Assembly: GCF_051020985.1 (NCBI RefSeq)
Contig: NC_135012.1
Location: 7,752,451-7,816,450, forward strand
From: Nomia melanderi
Taxonomy: Eukaryota > Arthropoda > Insecta > Hymenoptera > Halictidae
Reading direction: 5' to 3'
Length of the DNA stretch: 64,000 nt
The position numbers were made by a program, and so were the translations under genes. The notes beneath the pieces are model-generated. The model was not told the DNA's origin. It worked only from the letters and a program-made list of their open reading frames with translations, and ran no database searches. This document shows, piece by piece, positions 14,301 to 23,658 of this stretch. How positions within the stretch are numbered: position 1 is the stretch's first letter; each line of letters opens with the position of its first letter.

Positions 14301-17300
14301 TCTTTACAAGTGTGCTTCTAAAATTACGTAGAGATGTTGGAGAAAATAACGATGTTAGAGAACCTATTGTGTGATACGATCATAGTCAAACCACAAACTC
14401 TCAAAACCTTAAACGTGTTTTTTTGGAAATTACATTTTCCGAATTGGTTGCCACGATGTCACAAAAAAATTTCAACGATCGAAGTCAAATTTTGCATGCG
14501 TTATCAGTGCAAAGCTTTGTAAAACTTTCATAGTTAAGTAACTTCAAACGACCAAGAAATGTTTGAAGTTGAAAAGTCGACTTCTTTTCAAAATTAAATT
14601 TCTTAAATTTCTGTATGATCAAGAAAACCGGTTTTCAAATTCATATTTACCACACAGAAGTCTACAAGATTCATTTATCGAATGCTGAAGAACATAAAAA
14701 GAGTAAAAATTTGTTGAAGAGTGTTAACATTTGTAACTTAGTTACATACAAATGAAGCCACCCTGGTGCTTCTGAATTAATCTACATAATCAAATAAACA
14801 GGGTGGGTCATGTATCTAAATGAAAGCACCTATGTATGTATCTTCATTATTTATGGTCACGTAGAAAATCTTTTCAGGTCAAACGAACACTGTTTTATGG
14901 GTCAGATATAAAAAGAAAAACTCAAGGTCATTTTTCACGAAATTTTAAACTCGCTCACATTTTTTCTTCAATGGATCCACATAATTTTGTTCAAATATTC
15001 TTATAGGTAAAAAGTAAAATGATAAATTCAACAAAGTACAACGTATGAGTAATTTATCTTCAGTAACTTATTAATTTTAATTTTCTAATGTAACTTTGTA
15101 TCATGATTAACATACCTAGATATAAATTTATAAACAAGTAAGTGTTCAATAATACTATGAAATATTTATATGAATACCATATCAGATGAAAGAAATAACT
15201 GAATTCAAAGTTATCAAAATGAATATATAAAATATGTAATTACATTTCTTAAAATATCAGGGACTTCGAAATCTCATGGAAAAATGATCTTGAAAAACGA
15301 TTTTTTTTTCGGTGCATGTATTCTATAGGACAATATAATTTCCTCCAAAAATTTGTTATATAATCATGAATAATGGACATATTTAAGGGTTTCCGTTTAC
15401 ACGACTTGCTCCGTATTACTTCCTACAGAATTGTACTTATCAATGAAGATATTAAATCCTCTTTCATCTTATTCACGTTAAAATTAAATTCAACTGGGAA
15501 GTATTATTTTCAACGTTATTTTATATAAACGCTGTTTATATTACCGTACTTTCTTGGTGAACAAGCTTTACGTCGTTCCATCTGAACAGTGCATGTATAC
15601 TTACAAATGTTTCATTGGGCATTAAACTACGGGAGGTAACATTATCTTGAACAACGTGCAATAGCGAAATTCCACCCCAAACATCCCTGTAGCATATGTG
15701 TTGCTCGCTTGTCCATGATCCATTGAAGAGAAGTGGCGTTAATTCCCCGGATAGTACCTATTAATAATTAATTTTATTTTTATTAAAGCAAATATTACTA
15801 ATTTTTTGTCATCCTTCTATTCTTAAATCATTGTCGAAATAAATGTGTAATATATATAGATATGACTTTGAAGTATTATATATTATATAATAAATAATTA
15901 AAGTATTATATATTACATATTTGTTATTATTATAATATTATATATTAGATATCTGTTTTTAGTACAAATATCTTTCCCGAAACAATTGCGGTTCCTTTGT
16001 AAATGAAAAAGTAATTTCAACTAAAACTGATGGCAATCACGTTATCGATCATTTCGAAATTAATATTATTACATACCTCGGAAAGCCGTAGTCTTGTACC
16101 CCGTACTCTAGGGCCCTCATCCGGCGGGGTCAACAGGGCAACTGATGTCACAATCAAAGCCAGGACCGCGACAATCACCAGAAGAGCAATCAAAATTCCA
16201 CGCCAGTTTCTCTGATTTTGATTCGCTGAGACAAGCTCCTATCACAAAGGTATTCACTAACGCCAATGTCAAATAATCACAGATAGAAATCTACTTTATT
16301 ACGCTACCAAGCACCGTTGACAGTCAAAACGCGAACTTCTCTGAACAGGGTAAAAGGGAAATTGATAATGAAACAGTTACTGCCGACTGGACAAACGCTG
16401 TTTTACAAATTATTATTGATAAACAACATAAATAATGACGAAGTATTGTGAATCAAAAGTACTGTATAATTTAAAGTAATAATAAGTAGTAATAATTTTT
16501 ATAACAAGAGATATTCATAAATTCCACAAATATTACATATCGGTTAAGTTTTAATGCTACTGCTGATGTAGTTCGTAAAACAAAATTGTTTAAAAAGAAT
16601 TTTTCCTAACCAACTGTATTTTGAAGTTCATTTCAAATAAAACACAAGAAATCAGAGGAAGTTATTGGGAACAAAACTGAAAAAGGTTCCATAATTTTTT
16701 AACCAATCATGAACACCACAAAATTTGAAGACACTCAAAACAATGATCTTAACAACATATGTAAAGTTCAAGGTCATACGAGAATATTTTTAAATAATTA
16801 CCATAATCGCTCTTTTTCAGATATATTTTTTGTAACGAGTAGACAAAAAAAAATGTTTAGAATCATGCTCCTGACGACAGGGTCAAGGTTAAGGTCAAGG
16901 TCATCGGAGCAGCCTCTCATAATGTAAATATTTACCACAATTTTTTAAATAACAACATTCTTCCTTACATTCTATATCGTTAATTATCGATGATTGATAA
17001 GGCATAAACTTTTACTAGTAAACGTTTATTAGGAACGAAGGAGAACCCTATTTTTCTTACCATAACCGGTCAAATAACTGGCAAATAAAAATAAATTAGA
17101 TTATCAATCCTTTTTAGTGGAAACAGAAACGAAAGGAAAGACAAAATTTGAGAAGCTGCTTAATCAGACAATATAGCAATTTTAAATCTGGAGTTTTATT
17201 TCTTGCTAAGATATGCAAGAAGTTCTATCAATAGTACTTGGTAAACTAACATAACTATTAATTCTAAAACTAAGTTGATACTAATAAGGCACTATGTGGG

Positions 17301-20300
17301 AGTATCTAATGAGTATATAGTAGGACCTCGATTAACCATGTCACTAAAATATTTTTCTCGATCTATATGTTTCAATGTTTGGTCATTCACAGACACAATA
17401 ATTTAACTTCTTAGATTAAATCTCAGAATATATTCTAGAGTTTCTTCATTTATCAGAGTTATTATTTGTTATCCAATTAAAACGGATAATCGAAGCTCTA
17501 TTGTATTAGGATGTATGTATACTTATAATACCAAAATATTTAATAAAAAATGGTACGTATGTTTCCTATCGGCCAACGATCACGTTGGGAAGTGGAAGCG
17601 GCTCCCGAATTGCAGGCTTAGAAACACATTTCGCTGCATATATCGCTAGGTATTATTAACCCCTTGTCCTATGATTTCTTTCACAACTGTACTTGATAAA
17701 ACTACTTTATAATTAATAATTTAGAAATAGCAGAAAAGAATTAGACGTTTATTTTCTGTCTACGTTTACTCTACGATTGAAGACTGATAATAAACAAGTA
17801 ACATTTGATTTATATTAGAAATAAATAAATAACATTTAGATTTTTCGAATGCGATTGAAAATTTTCATCACGAGTCTGACTCGATATTATAAGAGAAGGA
17901 GTTAATTAACGCTAGAACTACCGCACCTGTCAAAATGATGGATTTCGGTTTTCGTTTTGAAATGATTTTAAAAATAAACAGTTTCACTTGAATATTGTAA
18001 TCAATATACGAAGAAGTAGAAAAAGATTTATTGTCACAGTTTTTACTAGGGTTACGTATTAATGTTAAACGCTCGATAGTTCTAGTGTTAAGGATGGAAA
18101 TATTAAATATAATAATTTCAAAGTGAAACTAAGAATATTGCTTTGATTAAACCATATTTCTCTTTATCATATATATTAACGTTGGATCGATGGCTACCTT
18201 ATATCGCTACTTAAAATTGGCAGGATATCTGCCAGTATTACCTATGCTGGGAAATATCTATTTCCGACAAGATAGTTTTTCAGATCATAATGTTTTAATT
18301 TTAAGAACACGTTTAATTAATGTCTTCGAAGGTCGAAGGACGTTACGATCCAATTCGCTGGTCAACTGGTTCGCCAGATATAAACCCTTCAAACTTTTAT
18401 TCCTGGGGATATTTATAATCGATACTTTGTGAAACATCTATTGATAGCACTGAAGGTCCTCAAGAATGTAAATATAATACAAGGATGTGGAAATATAGCA
18501 TGTCATCCTTAAACTGAAGCTACAAATACATATTTATTAAAGTAAACAGAACCCTGCGTTGTAAAAGCAGAAGGGCAGGTTGAATAGTTACTCGAACCTT
18601 TTTTGCGTTCTTCGAAGCATCTGCAGTTGTTATTTATTTCAACGTAATTTGCTCGAATAAGTTTCTTTCAATAAAATGTTCGTTCATCTTCGTGTATAAA
18701 TGCAGCATCAGCTTACAAACCATGCTTTAAATATAAAGTAAATTTTTTCACGATATCGTCATGATATTGCACTTTGATTCAATTTTTATTTTTAATAGAA
18801 GAAGGATTATGTCGAACTCCTATTCACATTGGTAAATTCATAATTTAATATTAACGACTTTTTAATTGATTGCTATATTCTTTTATTATATACAAAAATG
18901 TACCCTATATTCTAATATACAGACAACCCTCTAATAGCACGGTCAAAGATTCCATAAATCGAGTTATTAATTGAAAAGTGATTCGAAATGATTTGAAAAA
19001 TAGTTTTTTTTTTAACACCACCACGAATGCACGAAGAAACCGAAAAAAATTTATCACCAAAATTCTTATAAGGATTACATATTAATCGTATTGGACGTTC
19101 GGTAGTTTTAGTGGTAATGGATTCTTATGTATTTTTAAATGTCGGCTTACAACCGATTTCGCGGAACACCCTATATATCGCGTTAGATTGTAACCTTGCA
19201 ATTAGACGTCAAGCCTCAATTACCATGGTTATATTTCACAGTGTCGTGATCAGAACATTATTCCCCACTTTTGTGGTCTCAGTAATATAATCTGTACAAC
19301 ATATAGATGCATCCTGAAATGCCGCGTTAAAGAAACGACTCGATTACACGAAAAAGTAAATCTGTTGCATTCCGAACGAATTTCTTAACCTCGCCTTGCA
19401 TTTAGATGCTTTTGCAACTCAACTGAACTAAAATCTAAGGAACAGTGGATCGGATCAGGTAAAAGAAAATTATATCATTCACATAGAAGAACGAAAAAAT
19501 GAATGTTTCATGAATTTAGACATAACGCAACGGAAGCTCATAAATATGCTCTGTTTTTGGACCATTTAAATTGAAGTGTGTATGGTTCAAAGATGGTTTT
19601 CATTATTTTCTTTTTTTGACCAAAGGATAAGGTTTTCCTGAGATCCGATGTAAATGGCCTAGTTAATCGATGGAGGAAGTACTATAAAAAAACAAGAGCC
19701 AATACACAATTAACTAATTCTTTTCTTAAGATTAAAAATATATACATTAAATTTTCTTTTGAGAAAAGGACAGAACTTTCTAACAAACATTTTAGTAAGA
19801 GAAGGTAATTTTGCTATTACATGAAATGTATTCCAGCAATGATTTGCATAATTACTTAATTAATCAAATGAAAAAGAAGTGTTTATGTTTTAGTTAACAC
19901 TAGAACTACGTGCCCGTCAAAATGATTGGTATTTTAAACATATTAATCGTTTGCTCACGGAAGCTTCTCAATAGAAATATTTAACATTTTTCGACGAGGC
20001 GAAGACAATATTCTTTGAAATTAATTCGAAGAGAAATAGCAATTACATTGAGAAACAAAGCTATTTTATTCCAATATTTTACGTATCGAGGCATTACACA
20101 ACGTTCAACATTAAATATCAGATTCTATAGTCTTACTGCGTCAAATTAAGCGGTGACTGAGAATCATCTCCTGAGTGCAAAGGATTAAATATACCAAATG
20201 AGTTTTTTGAGGAAAAAAAAATGAGGAACCGAGAAAATGTTATTATTATAGGCTTTATGAGGATCGCATGTTAATCGTATTAAATGTCCGGTAGTTGTAA

Positions 20301-22041
20301 TGTTAAAGACATAAATGAATTGCTATGGAATGTTTGTAATTTACCCCGTAAAGAGCACAATGGACAGTAACGTCCAATGGACCTACACATGAAAAATGGT
20401 TTAATGGTCTACGTCAATTTTTCTGACCAACAAAAGACTTGTGTGCAGGCGTGAATGTCAAAGCGAATCCTTCTGGTCTTTTGAAGATTAATTCCGGAGA
20501 TCGGTGTAATAAAACTGTTGGAAATGTTCAATCATAGTAGAAAGCCCGTTCAACTGTTATATGTGTATTAACCCTTTGTAATCGTATGAATTTTATACAG
20601 TACTATCATATCAGTCAGAATTAATTTCCATGAAGTGGACGGCAACAGCATAACGTATAACTATACACAATAAATGAAATTTATTATTTTCCAATAATAG
20701 AGTTTTATTTAACATAAATATTAGATTTTATACGACTGGACCGGTAAAAGAGGTTTTGTGATTGAAAATAAACAAACGACTGCGAAGGGTTACTTTTAAA
20801 TTTAAATGAAATACTTTGAATAAAAATGGTATGAACATATTTATAGAATGAAAAATGTTTATTTACACAATTTATAATCCCTATCGCGATGAGTAAAAAT
20901 TAAGTAATGAACATAGATTGTAAAATGAATCCTTGCAATTTGAAGTGTATTTTTTTTTATTACAATTGTTTAGTAACACTAGTGTCTTCACCGCACACTG
21001 AATGTAAACGAAAGAATCAGTTTAGAGGTAGATTCAAGTTGGTACTCCTGAATTTGGTACATTTAACAATAATAAATAATTTAATGTAGTTATGTCGATA
21101 AAAATGGTCACTTCCATGGCAGTCTGACTGTTTCCTTGAACTTGCTCGCTCTTTATTTATATTTACTTCCATGAACAGAAGATAGAATAGACTCATTAAT
21201 ACTTCTCTTAAAAATCTATAATAAATAGCTGGTATTAATGTCAGACGAAAATGCTAGCTCACGAAATTTCTGATTTCGAACCGATTATCATGAAATATTA
21301 TCAATGACTTGTCAATCGTTATACTAATCTATATCTGTCAGGCATATTTCACTGAAGTCCCTGCGATTAGTATCTACGTTAAATATATCCGTTGTTTAAC
21401 ATATCTGTGTTTTCCTAGTTACATTAAGACTTTTCAAACATCTGCTAAATTCTCTTAAGTTGTAACATAAACAAGTTCAATTGTATTGTCTTAATAATAT
21501 TTTTAATAATATTCTTTTATTTTTACTTTCACAACAAGTGGCTGCTTATTAATAACAGTTATTCGTAGTAGCAATCAATGCTAATTTAATTCTTAGAAAT
21601 AAAACACATCGCGGTTGTGCAACCGAAGTTATACGTATTACAACTAAATTAACTTAACATAACAGACAATAATATTTGCGTCTATTAGTCTGCGTTATAA
21701 TCAATACTCGCTGAATAATGTGGTAATATTAGTATACTACTCTTCACTTTACCTATTCGGAAAAATTGGCAAATAATTTCAATTTGCCTGATTCGCAACA
21801 CCCAGAAATTTTACACAAAATAATCGTATTCAGCTATTGACTGTTCATTTTCTTTCATCTTTAGAGTGATATAACCAATCAACGAAAAGATTCGTACTAA
21901 CGTAACACGTGATTTACATAAATAAATCCAAATTACTTTATATCGAATTATCATTCAACTTATTCGTAACCAAAAACACTCAGTAGAAAAATGATCGTGT
22001 TTACTTACATCGAGAGAAGCTTTCTCTGAGAACTTCTTCAT
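2170..22041 (-). CDS. membrane-anchored dipeptidyl peptidase IV/10-family protein (S9B), 16 coding exons, proximal-start isoform
   Basis: Coding exons, 5' to 3' on the minus strand: 22009-22041, 16077-16238, 15605-15757, 14121-14248, 13470-13681, 12857-13020, 12571-12674, 11550-11670, 10975-11210, 8450-8745, 6262-6431, 5605-5747, 4738-4932, 4160-4320, 3239-3450, 2170-2313. All junctions are GT-AG with matching phases and give 877 aa. Order: short cytoplasmic tail, signal anchor (about 25-47), beta-propeller, alpha/beta hydrolase. Visible residues: Glu pair in WLYEEE (230-231), Tyr642 in VYGAP, Ser726 in GWSYGG, Asp805 in HGTADDN, His837 in DVSH. In DPP4 these form the N-terminus clamp, oxyanion hole and catalytic triad, so unlike vertebrate DPP6/DPP10 this protein should be catalytically competent, cleaving X-Pro or X-Ala dipeptides outside the cell (inference). 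It may be called DPP10-like in databases because of its membrane-proximal similarity. It is not the soluble venom type, since it keeps a membrane anchor. Confidence 0.93.
2796..2999. mobile_element. TTAA-flanked short inverted-repeat element
   Basis: Begins TTAACCCTTTGCGGACGAA and ends TTCGTCTGTAAAAGGTTAA, so the ends are imperfect inverted repeats flanked by TTAA. About 204 bp, non-coding, within an intron of the peptidase gene. Structure fits a piggyBac-type MITE (inference from TTAA). Confidence 0.65.
3239..3450 (-). CDS. dipeptidyl peptidase exon: catalytic Asp
   Basis: Residues 760-830. DSAFAERYMGMP and YLVHGTADDNVQFQQS are hallmark S9B sequences; Asp805 is the triad acid. The donor CAG|GTATAC is in phase 0. 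Confidence 0.95.
4160..4320 (-). CDS. dipeptidyl peptidase exon: nucleophile Ser
   Basis: Residues 706-759. RRVAIWGWSYGGFVAALAL holds the Gly-Trp-Ser-Tyr-Gly-Gly nucleophile elbow (Ser726). FQCGISVAPIVSWKLYD follows. Presence of Ser separates this protein from the inactive DPP6/DPP10 type of vertebrates. Confidence 0.95.
4738..4932 (-). CDS. dipeptidyl peptidase exon: oxyanion Tyr and GRGSG loop
   Basis: Residues 641-705. YGAPGTQ contains the oxyanion-hole Tyr642. KIDWNTYLASRKNVIVAQ and DGRGSGGQG are near-identical to the DPP4 family pattern, followed by RLGSVEVADQLE. Confidence 0.94.
5072..5240. mobile_element. TTAA element, family with TTAACCCCTTGTC ends
   Basis: Opens TTAACCCCTTGTCTTATA and closes GACTTAATATTATAAAGCAAGGGGTTGA. 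The same ends recur in longer copies at 17656-17905, 27592-27830 and 29863-30113. This copy is shortened internally and sits in a peptidase intron. Confidence 0.65.
5605..5747 (-). CDS. dipeptidyl peptidase exon: entry into hydrolase domain
   Basis: Residues 594-640. LPQVKTFPVQI followed by LHLPPGL and YPLIVQV is the usual linker and first strand of the alpha/beta hydrolase fold. The donor splits the Val codon just before the oxyanion-hole Tyr. Confidence 0.92.
6262..6431 (-). CDS. dipeptidyl peptidase exon: end of propeller, C-Y-G-P motif
   Basis: Residues 537-593. EPCQYHNAIF and NYFILECYGPSIP correspond to the DPP4 CQYYS...LRCSGPGLP segment. A nearer acceptor (at 6359/6361) would also stay in frame but would delete these conserved residues, so the upstream CCTTAG acceptor at 6431 was chosen. 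Confidence 0.9.
6432..8122. other. peptidase intron without recognised gene
   Basis: Intron between the exons at 8450-8745 and 6262-6431. Near 6805 there is an AGGGTGTTTCATAAATA motif, and 7040-7160 is moderately GC-rich. I saw no coding exon or complete transposon. Confidence 0.4.
8123..8358. mobile_element. TTAA element, TTAACACTAGAACTACCG family (degenerate 3' end)
   Basis: Left end TTAATACTAGAACTGCCG, right end GCGGTAGTTCTAGTTT, inverted to each other. Shares internal sequence (GTCAAAATG near the left end, ATAAGGATTACA near the right) with copies at 17906-18091 and 19894-20306. The right TTAA is mutated. Confidence 0.6.
8450..8745 (-). CDS. dipeptidyl peptidase exon carrying a His/Lys-rich insertion
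   Basis: Residues 438-536. It starts YFIGIPPMRPGQRHLYYVSS (family blade) and reaches the CITC disulphide motif. About 60 residues then follow that have no counterpart in DPP4: HHRSSSDNYIHDHYEPR and a basic EKASRKQKAKAY run. The next exon resumes the family pattern. The acceptor CATAG|AT was preferred over TATAG|GT ten bases downstream, because only it restores the reading frame and the Y-F-I-G motif. Confidence 0.88.
8963..9501. mobile_element. TTAA element containing a second TTAA element
   Basis: Outer ends TTAACACTTTATCGACCGGTA and TACCGATCAGTAAAGTGTTAT are inverted repeats. Inside, 9023-9324 has its own ends, TTAACCCTTTACGATCGG and CCGATCGCAAAGGGTTCA. The second therefore inserted into the first. 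Both lie in a peptidase intron. Confidence 0.6.
9555..10040. mobile_element. TTAA element, TTAACCCTTTGCACTCG family, interrupted by another
   Basis: Ends TTAACCCTTTGCACTCGGAA and CTCGAGTGCAAAGGGTTAA are inverted repeats. Related uninterrupted copies of 242-246 bp lie at 19943-20188, 41121-41362 and 59262-59506. This copy is 486 bp because a second element sits at 9715-9962. Confidence 0.75.
9715..9962. mobile_element. TTAA element nested inside 9555-10040
   Basis: 248 bp with ends TTAACATGTTCGCTACCAGC and GCTAGTAGCGAACGTGTTAA. A closely similar copy is at 39841-40086, itself inside a hAT-type element. Excision with one TTAA would restore a normal-length outer element. Confidence 0.75.
10474..10709. 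mobile_element. TTAA element
   Basis: Ends TTAACCCTTAGCACTCCAGG and GAGTTCAAAGGGTTAA are imperfect inverted repeats. 236 bp, non-coding, intronic. Distantly related to the TTAACCCTTTGCACTCG family. Confidence 0.55.
10975..11210 (-). CDS. dipeptidyl peptidase exon: propeller
   Basis: Residues 360-437. GWVDTPPEAPIF, YYKHIVWV and PLTHGKFEVTQIVAWD follow the family order. The exon ends with two bases of an Ile codon completed by the next exon. Confidence 0.92.
11550..11670 (-). CDS. dipeptidyl peptidase exon: propeller, W-L-R-QN motif
   Basis: Residues 319-359. HYFTSASW and CITWLTRAQNLSVVTMC match the DPP4 propeller region around its TWLRRIQN motif. Contains an NLS sequon and cysteines likely to be disulphide-bonded. 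Confidence 0.92.
12571..12674 (-). CDS. dipeptidyl peptidase exon: RYPK-PGTPNP blade
   Basis: Residues 285-318. PGTPNPVVRLYVADL continues the conserved YPKPG-NP motif begun in the previous exon. The coding frame differs from the longest open frame over this stretch. The donor is GTGAGT after CATGT, required by the phase of the next exon. Confidence 0.92.
12857..13020 (-). CDS. dipeptidyl peptidase exon: Glu pair and following blade
   Basis: Residues 230-284. The first codons complete the EEE run (Glu230/Glu231 correspond to the DPP4 pair Glu205/Glu206, by alignment from memory of the family). AIWMSPDGHMMLYASFND follows, and the exon stops at RYPK. Confidence 0.93.
13262..13325. repeat. short tandem repeat, unit about 24 bp
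   Basis: Two full and one partial copies of a unit containing CATAAGTGGACAAAATGGCG, in the intron between two propeller exons. The unit is unusually GC-rich for this region. Confidence 0.6.
13470..13681 (-). CDS. dipeptidyl peptidase exon: blade ending at the Glu-pair loop
   Basis: Residues 159-229. Includes AQWTPRDHGLVMVQDYDIYY, the usual blade signature of S9B enzymes, and ends at GLPDWLYE, immediately before the Glu pair that binds the substrate amino group. Confidence 0.93.
14121..14248 (-). CDS. dipeptidyl peptidase exon: propeller blade
   Basis: Residues 117-158 plus a split Arg codon. Shows the family pattern FLLSPDRKYLLLA followed by LFRYSYLAQYTVYDV. The donor is GTTAGT. The start at the first AG of AGAGAAG is the one that keeps phase with the previous exon. 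Confidence 0.9.
15605..15757 (-). CDS. dipeptidyl peptidase exon: start of beta-propeller
   Basis: 51 codons, phase 0 on both sides, residues 66-116. Contains the propeller-entry pattern with FNGSW, a YRDVWGGISLL strand and two N-glycosylation sequons (NVT, NET). Confidence 0.92.
16077..16238 (-). CDS. dipeptidyl peptidase exon: membrane anchor
   Basis: 54 codons (residues 12-65), phase 0 at both ends. NWRG is followed by about 22 hydrophobic residues (ILIALLVIVAVLALIVTS) and then PPDEGPRV, the arrangement of a type II anchor followed by an extracellular stalk. This exon is shared by both predicted start variants. Confidence 0.92.
16239..17655. other. first part of the long peptidase intron
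   Basis: AT-rich sequence upstream of the membrane-anchor exon. No exon recognised. AAGGTCA-type repeats occur near 16770 and 16880. Confidence 0.4.
17656..17905. mobile_element. TTAA element, TTAACCCCTTGTCC family
   Basis: Full-length copy of 250 bp from TTAACCCCTTGTCCTATGA to a TTAA preceded by AAGAGAAGGAG. The diagnostic right-end block CATCACGAGTCTGACTCGAT is shared in part with the copies at 27592 and 29863. It abuts the next element directly. Confidence 0.65.
17906..18091. mobile_element. TTAA element, TTAACACTAGAACTACCG family
   Basis: Ends TTAACGCTAGAACTACCG and CGATAGTTCTAGTGTTAA. It begins immediately after the element ending at 17905, so the junction reads TTAATTAA. Confidence 0.65.
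18960..19115. mobile_element. degenerate TTAA element (TTAACACTAGAACTACCG family)
   Basis: Keeps the right half: ATAAGGATTACATATTAATCG and TCGGTAGTTTTAGTGGTAA, as in the other copies. The left end has decayed or is missing. Confidence 0.4.
19894..20306. mobile_element. TTAA element with another TTAA element inserted
   Basis: Outer ends TTAACACTAGAACTACG and CGGTAGTTGTAATGTTAA. The insert at 19943-20188 has the TTAACCCTTTGCACTCG-family ends, partly mutated (TTAATCGTTTGCTCACGG and CCTGAGTGCAAAGGATTAA). Located in the long intron. Confidence 0.65.
19943..20188. mobile_element. TTAA element (TTAACCCTTTGCACTCG family) nested in 19894-20306
   Basis: 246 bp, with left end GCTCACGGAAGCTTCTCA and right end CCTGAGTGCAAAGGATTAA. 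Internal blocks such as AGCTATTTTATTCCAATATTT match the copies at 41121 (reverse orientation) and 59262. Confidence 0.65.
20568..20793. mobile_element. TTAA element
   Basis: Left end TTAACCCTTTGTAATCGT, right end ACGACTGCGAAGGGTTAC. 226 bp, imperfect inverted ends, in the long intron. Confidence 0.5.
20794..22008. other. last part of the long intron before the proximal first exon
   Basis: AT-rich, only accidental short frames, no repeat identified. Confidence 0.35.
22009..22041 (-). CDS. proximal first coding exon of the dipeptidyl peptidase gene
   Basis: ATG opens 11 codons (MKKFSEKASLD) ending at a strong GTAAGT donor, phase 0, matching the acceptor of the anchor exon 5.8 kb downstream. 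The basic residues fit the cytoplasmic side of a type II signal anchor. The DNA upstream to about 22.25 kb is moderately GC-rich and probably holds the 5' untranslated region and promoter. Confidence 0.72.
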
Positions 22042-22423
22042 AAAATAACGAAGTTGCAACTTAGCTCATCGAGCAGGGGCCCAATTTCTTCAGCAAAACT
22101 CACACGAGTCGTCTCATAACCCTCGAGACCTTTTCTTCTCATATGTATTTCTGTCAACAAACTTTTCTCGCATCGCGAAACACACTTCCGTTAACATTTC
22201 CCAGAGCAGTGCACCGAGCAAATCATCTATTCATAATAATTTAACTTCGGGGTGAAGTTTAAAAAAAACGGACAACCTTTTGCCTATAATTTACTTGGCC
22301 TCGTATTTTCTTTTCGTTACCATTTCAGTACTACACGTTCACCTCACCTACATTTCATTCGTATTTTATTGTTATTACATGAATTAAAATTTATTTCGTA
22401 TTTTTAGCATTCACATTTTTAAA

Positions 22424-22803
22424 TAGGGTAACGGCGCTTAATATGGAACAGCTCCTAATATGGAACACCACAATATTTCAGTGTTACTCATATATCCAAT
22501 GTAAGAAAGAAAAGAAAAAAATTAGCATAATATAAGTTCAAACAAGTGGAACGTTTACTTATCCTTATCCGTTTTAATTCCATAAATATTCATTTCTACT
22601 GCTAAAAATAATGAGAATGCCATTTATTTACATTTTTTACCGTAGTTTGAACGCATTTAAATTGTTGCATTCTTATCTACCAGTATACGAATGTTTATTA
22701 ATTTCTTCGTGTTTCGATGCGGATTTCATTGGAAAAAATGCATATCTCTCGTTTTGGTGAGCTTTTCATAATCAAGTGTTCCATATTAGGTGTCGTTATC
22801 CTA
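22424..22803. mobile_element. Tc1/mariner-like short element with 26-bp inverted repeats
   Basis: Left end TAGGGTAACGGCGCTTAATA, right end reverse-complement TAGGATAACGACACCTAATA; both continue into TGGAACA. Flanked by TA, which fits Tc1/mariner integration. 380 bp, no transposase frame. Confidence 0.65.
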
Positions 22804-23531
22804 TGTAATCGTGGGAAGTTACCTATGCGTCACGAAGATCCTCCAGGTAAAAATTAATTAAAATCGACCTCGTTTGGATTAATCTCATTTTGTCGGTTTC
22901 ACAAAAAGGACAATCGAAAGAGGTAGCAGAATTCGTGTAATGTCTAAACACTTTATGCACGATCTCGAAATTAAAGGAGTGAGGCTGTCGGACATTGTTA
23001 ACCTGGATTAATCTGTAACGTCAAGTTAGTGATCATTCCTTTCTTCTTTCTTTGATACTTTTCGAGGGAAAAATTTATTGGCCTTCACTGACCTTCCTTA
23101 GTCGCAGTAAATACAGGTGTGGAACAAGCGGCTCAAAGAAACAGGCAGACCGCTCTGGAAGTGGTAAGTATCGAGGTTTGACCTGGAAGTCATTATTGAA
23201 CTTCAGTATAATGCGAAACAGGAAATTTTATTTATGGCTCGCGGATATTATTCTTGTATTCAAATGGCAGGAAGACGCTTATCGGGATTTTGTACTTTGC
23301 AACGCGTGAACTGCTTCTAGAACCTATGCTTAATAAGCATTTCTTATTCCTATCGGTGAGTACCTTGTAAAATTTCATTGTAACGCAAAAATTCAACACT
23401 TTGGTTTGTTTGATTTATGGTCTGCAACGTAAATCGTTCGAAGACACATTGCGTTTATGTTAAGTTCTTTACTTCAGAATTAATGTTTCACGAGATATAC
23501 TTTTTAACCGCATTTTGGGGACTATTCTCAC

Positions 23532-23658
23532 CTGTTCTATAGAAAGGTTGATTTATAACTAAAATTGGTAGTTAATAGTTTTTAAAAATGCAGATTTCCA
23601 AGTAAAATATCGTGCAGGTTCAAGCTCGAGTATATACGTACTCGAGAGAATGATTAAT
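23532..23658. repeat. direct repeat, copy 1, with CTCGAG palindrome
   Basis: About 125 bp nearly identical to 24991-25115. Contains CTCGAGTATATACGTACTCGAG-like symmetry near its end (CTCGAG on each side of TATATACGTA). Confidence 0.7.
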
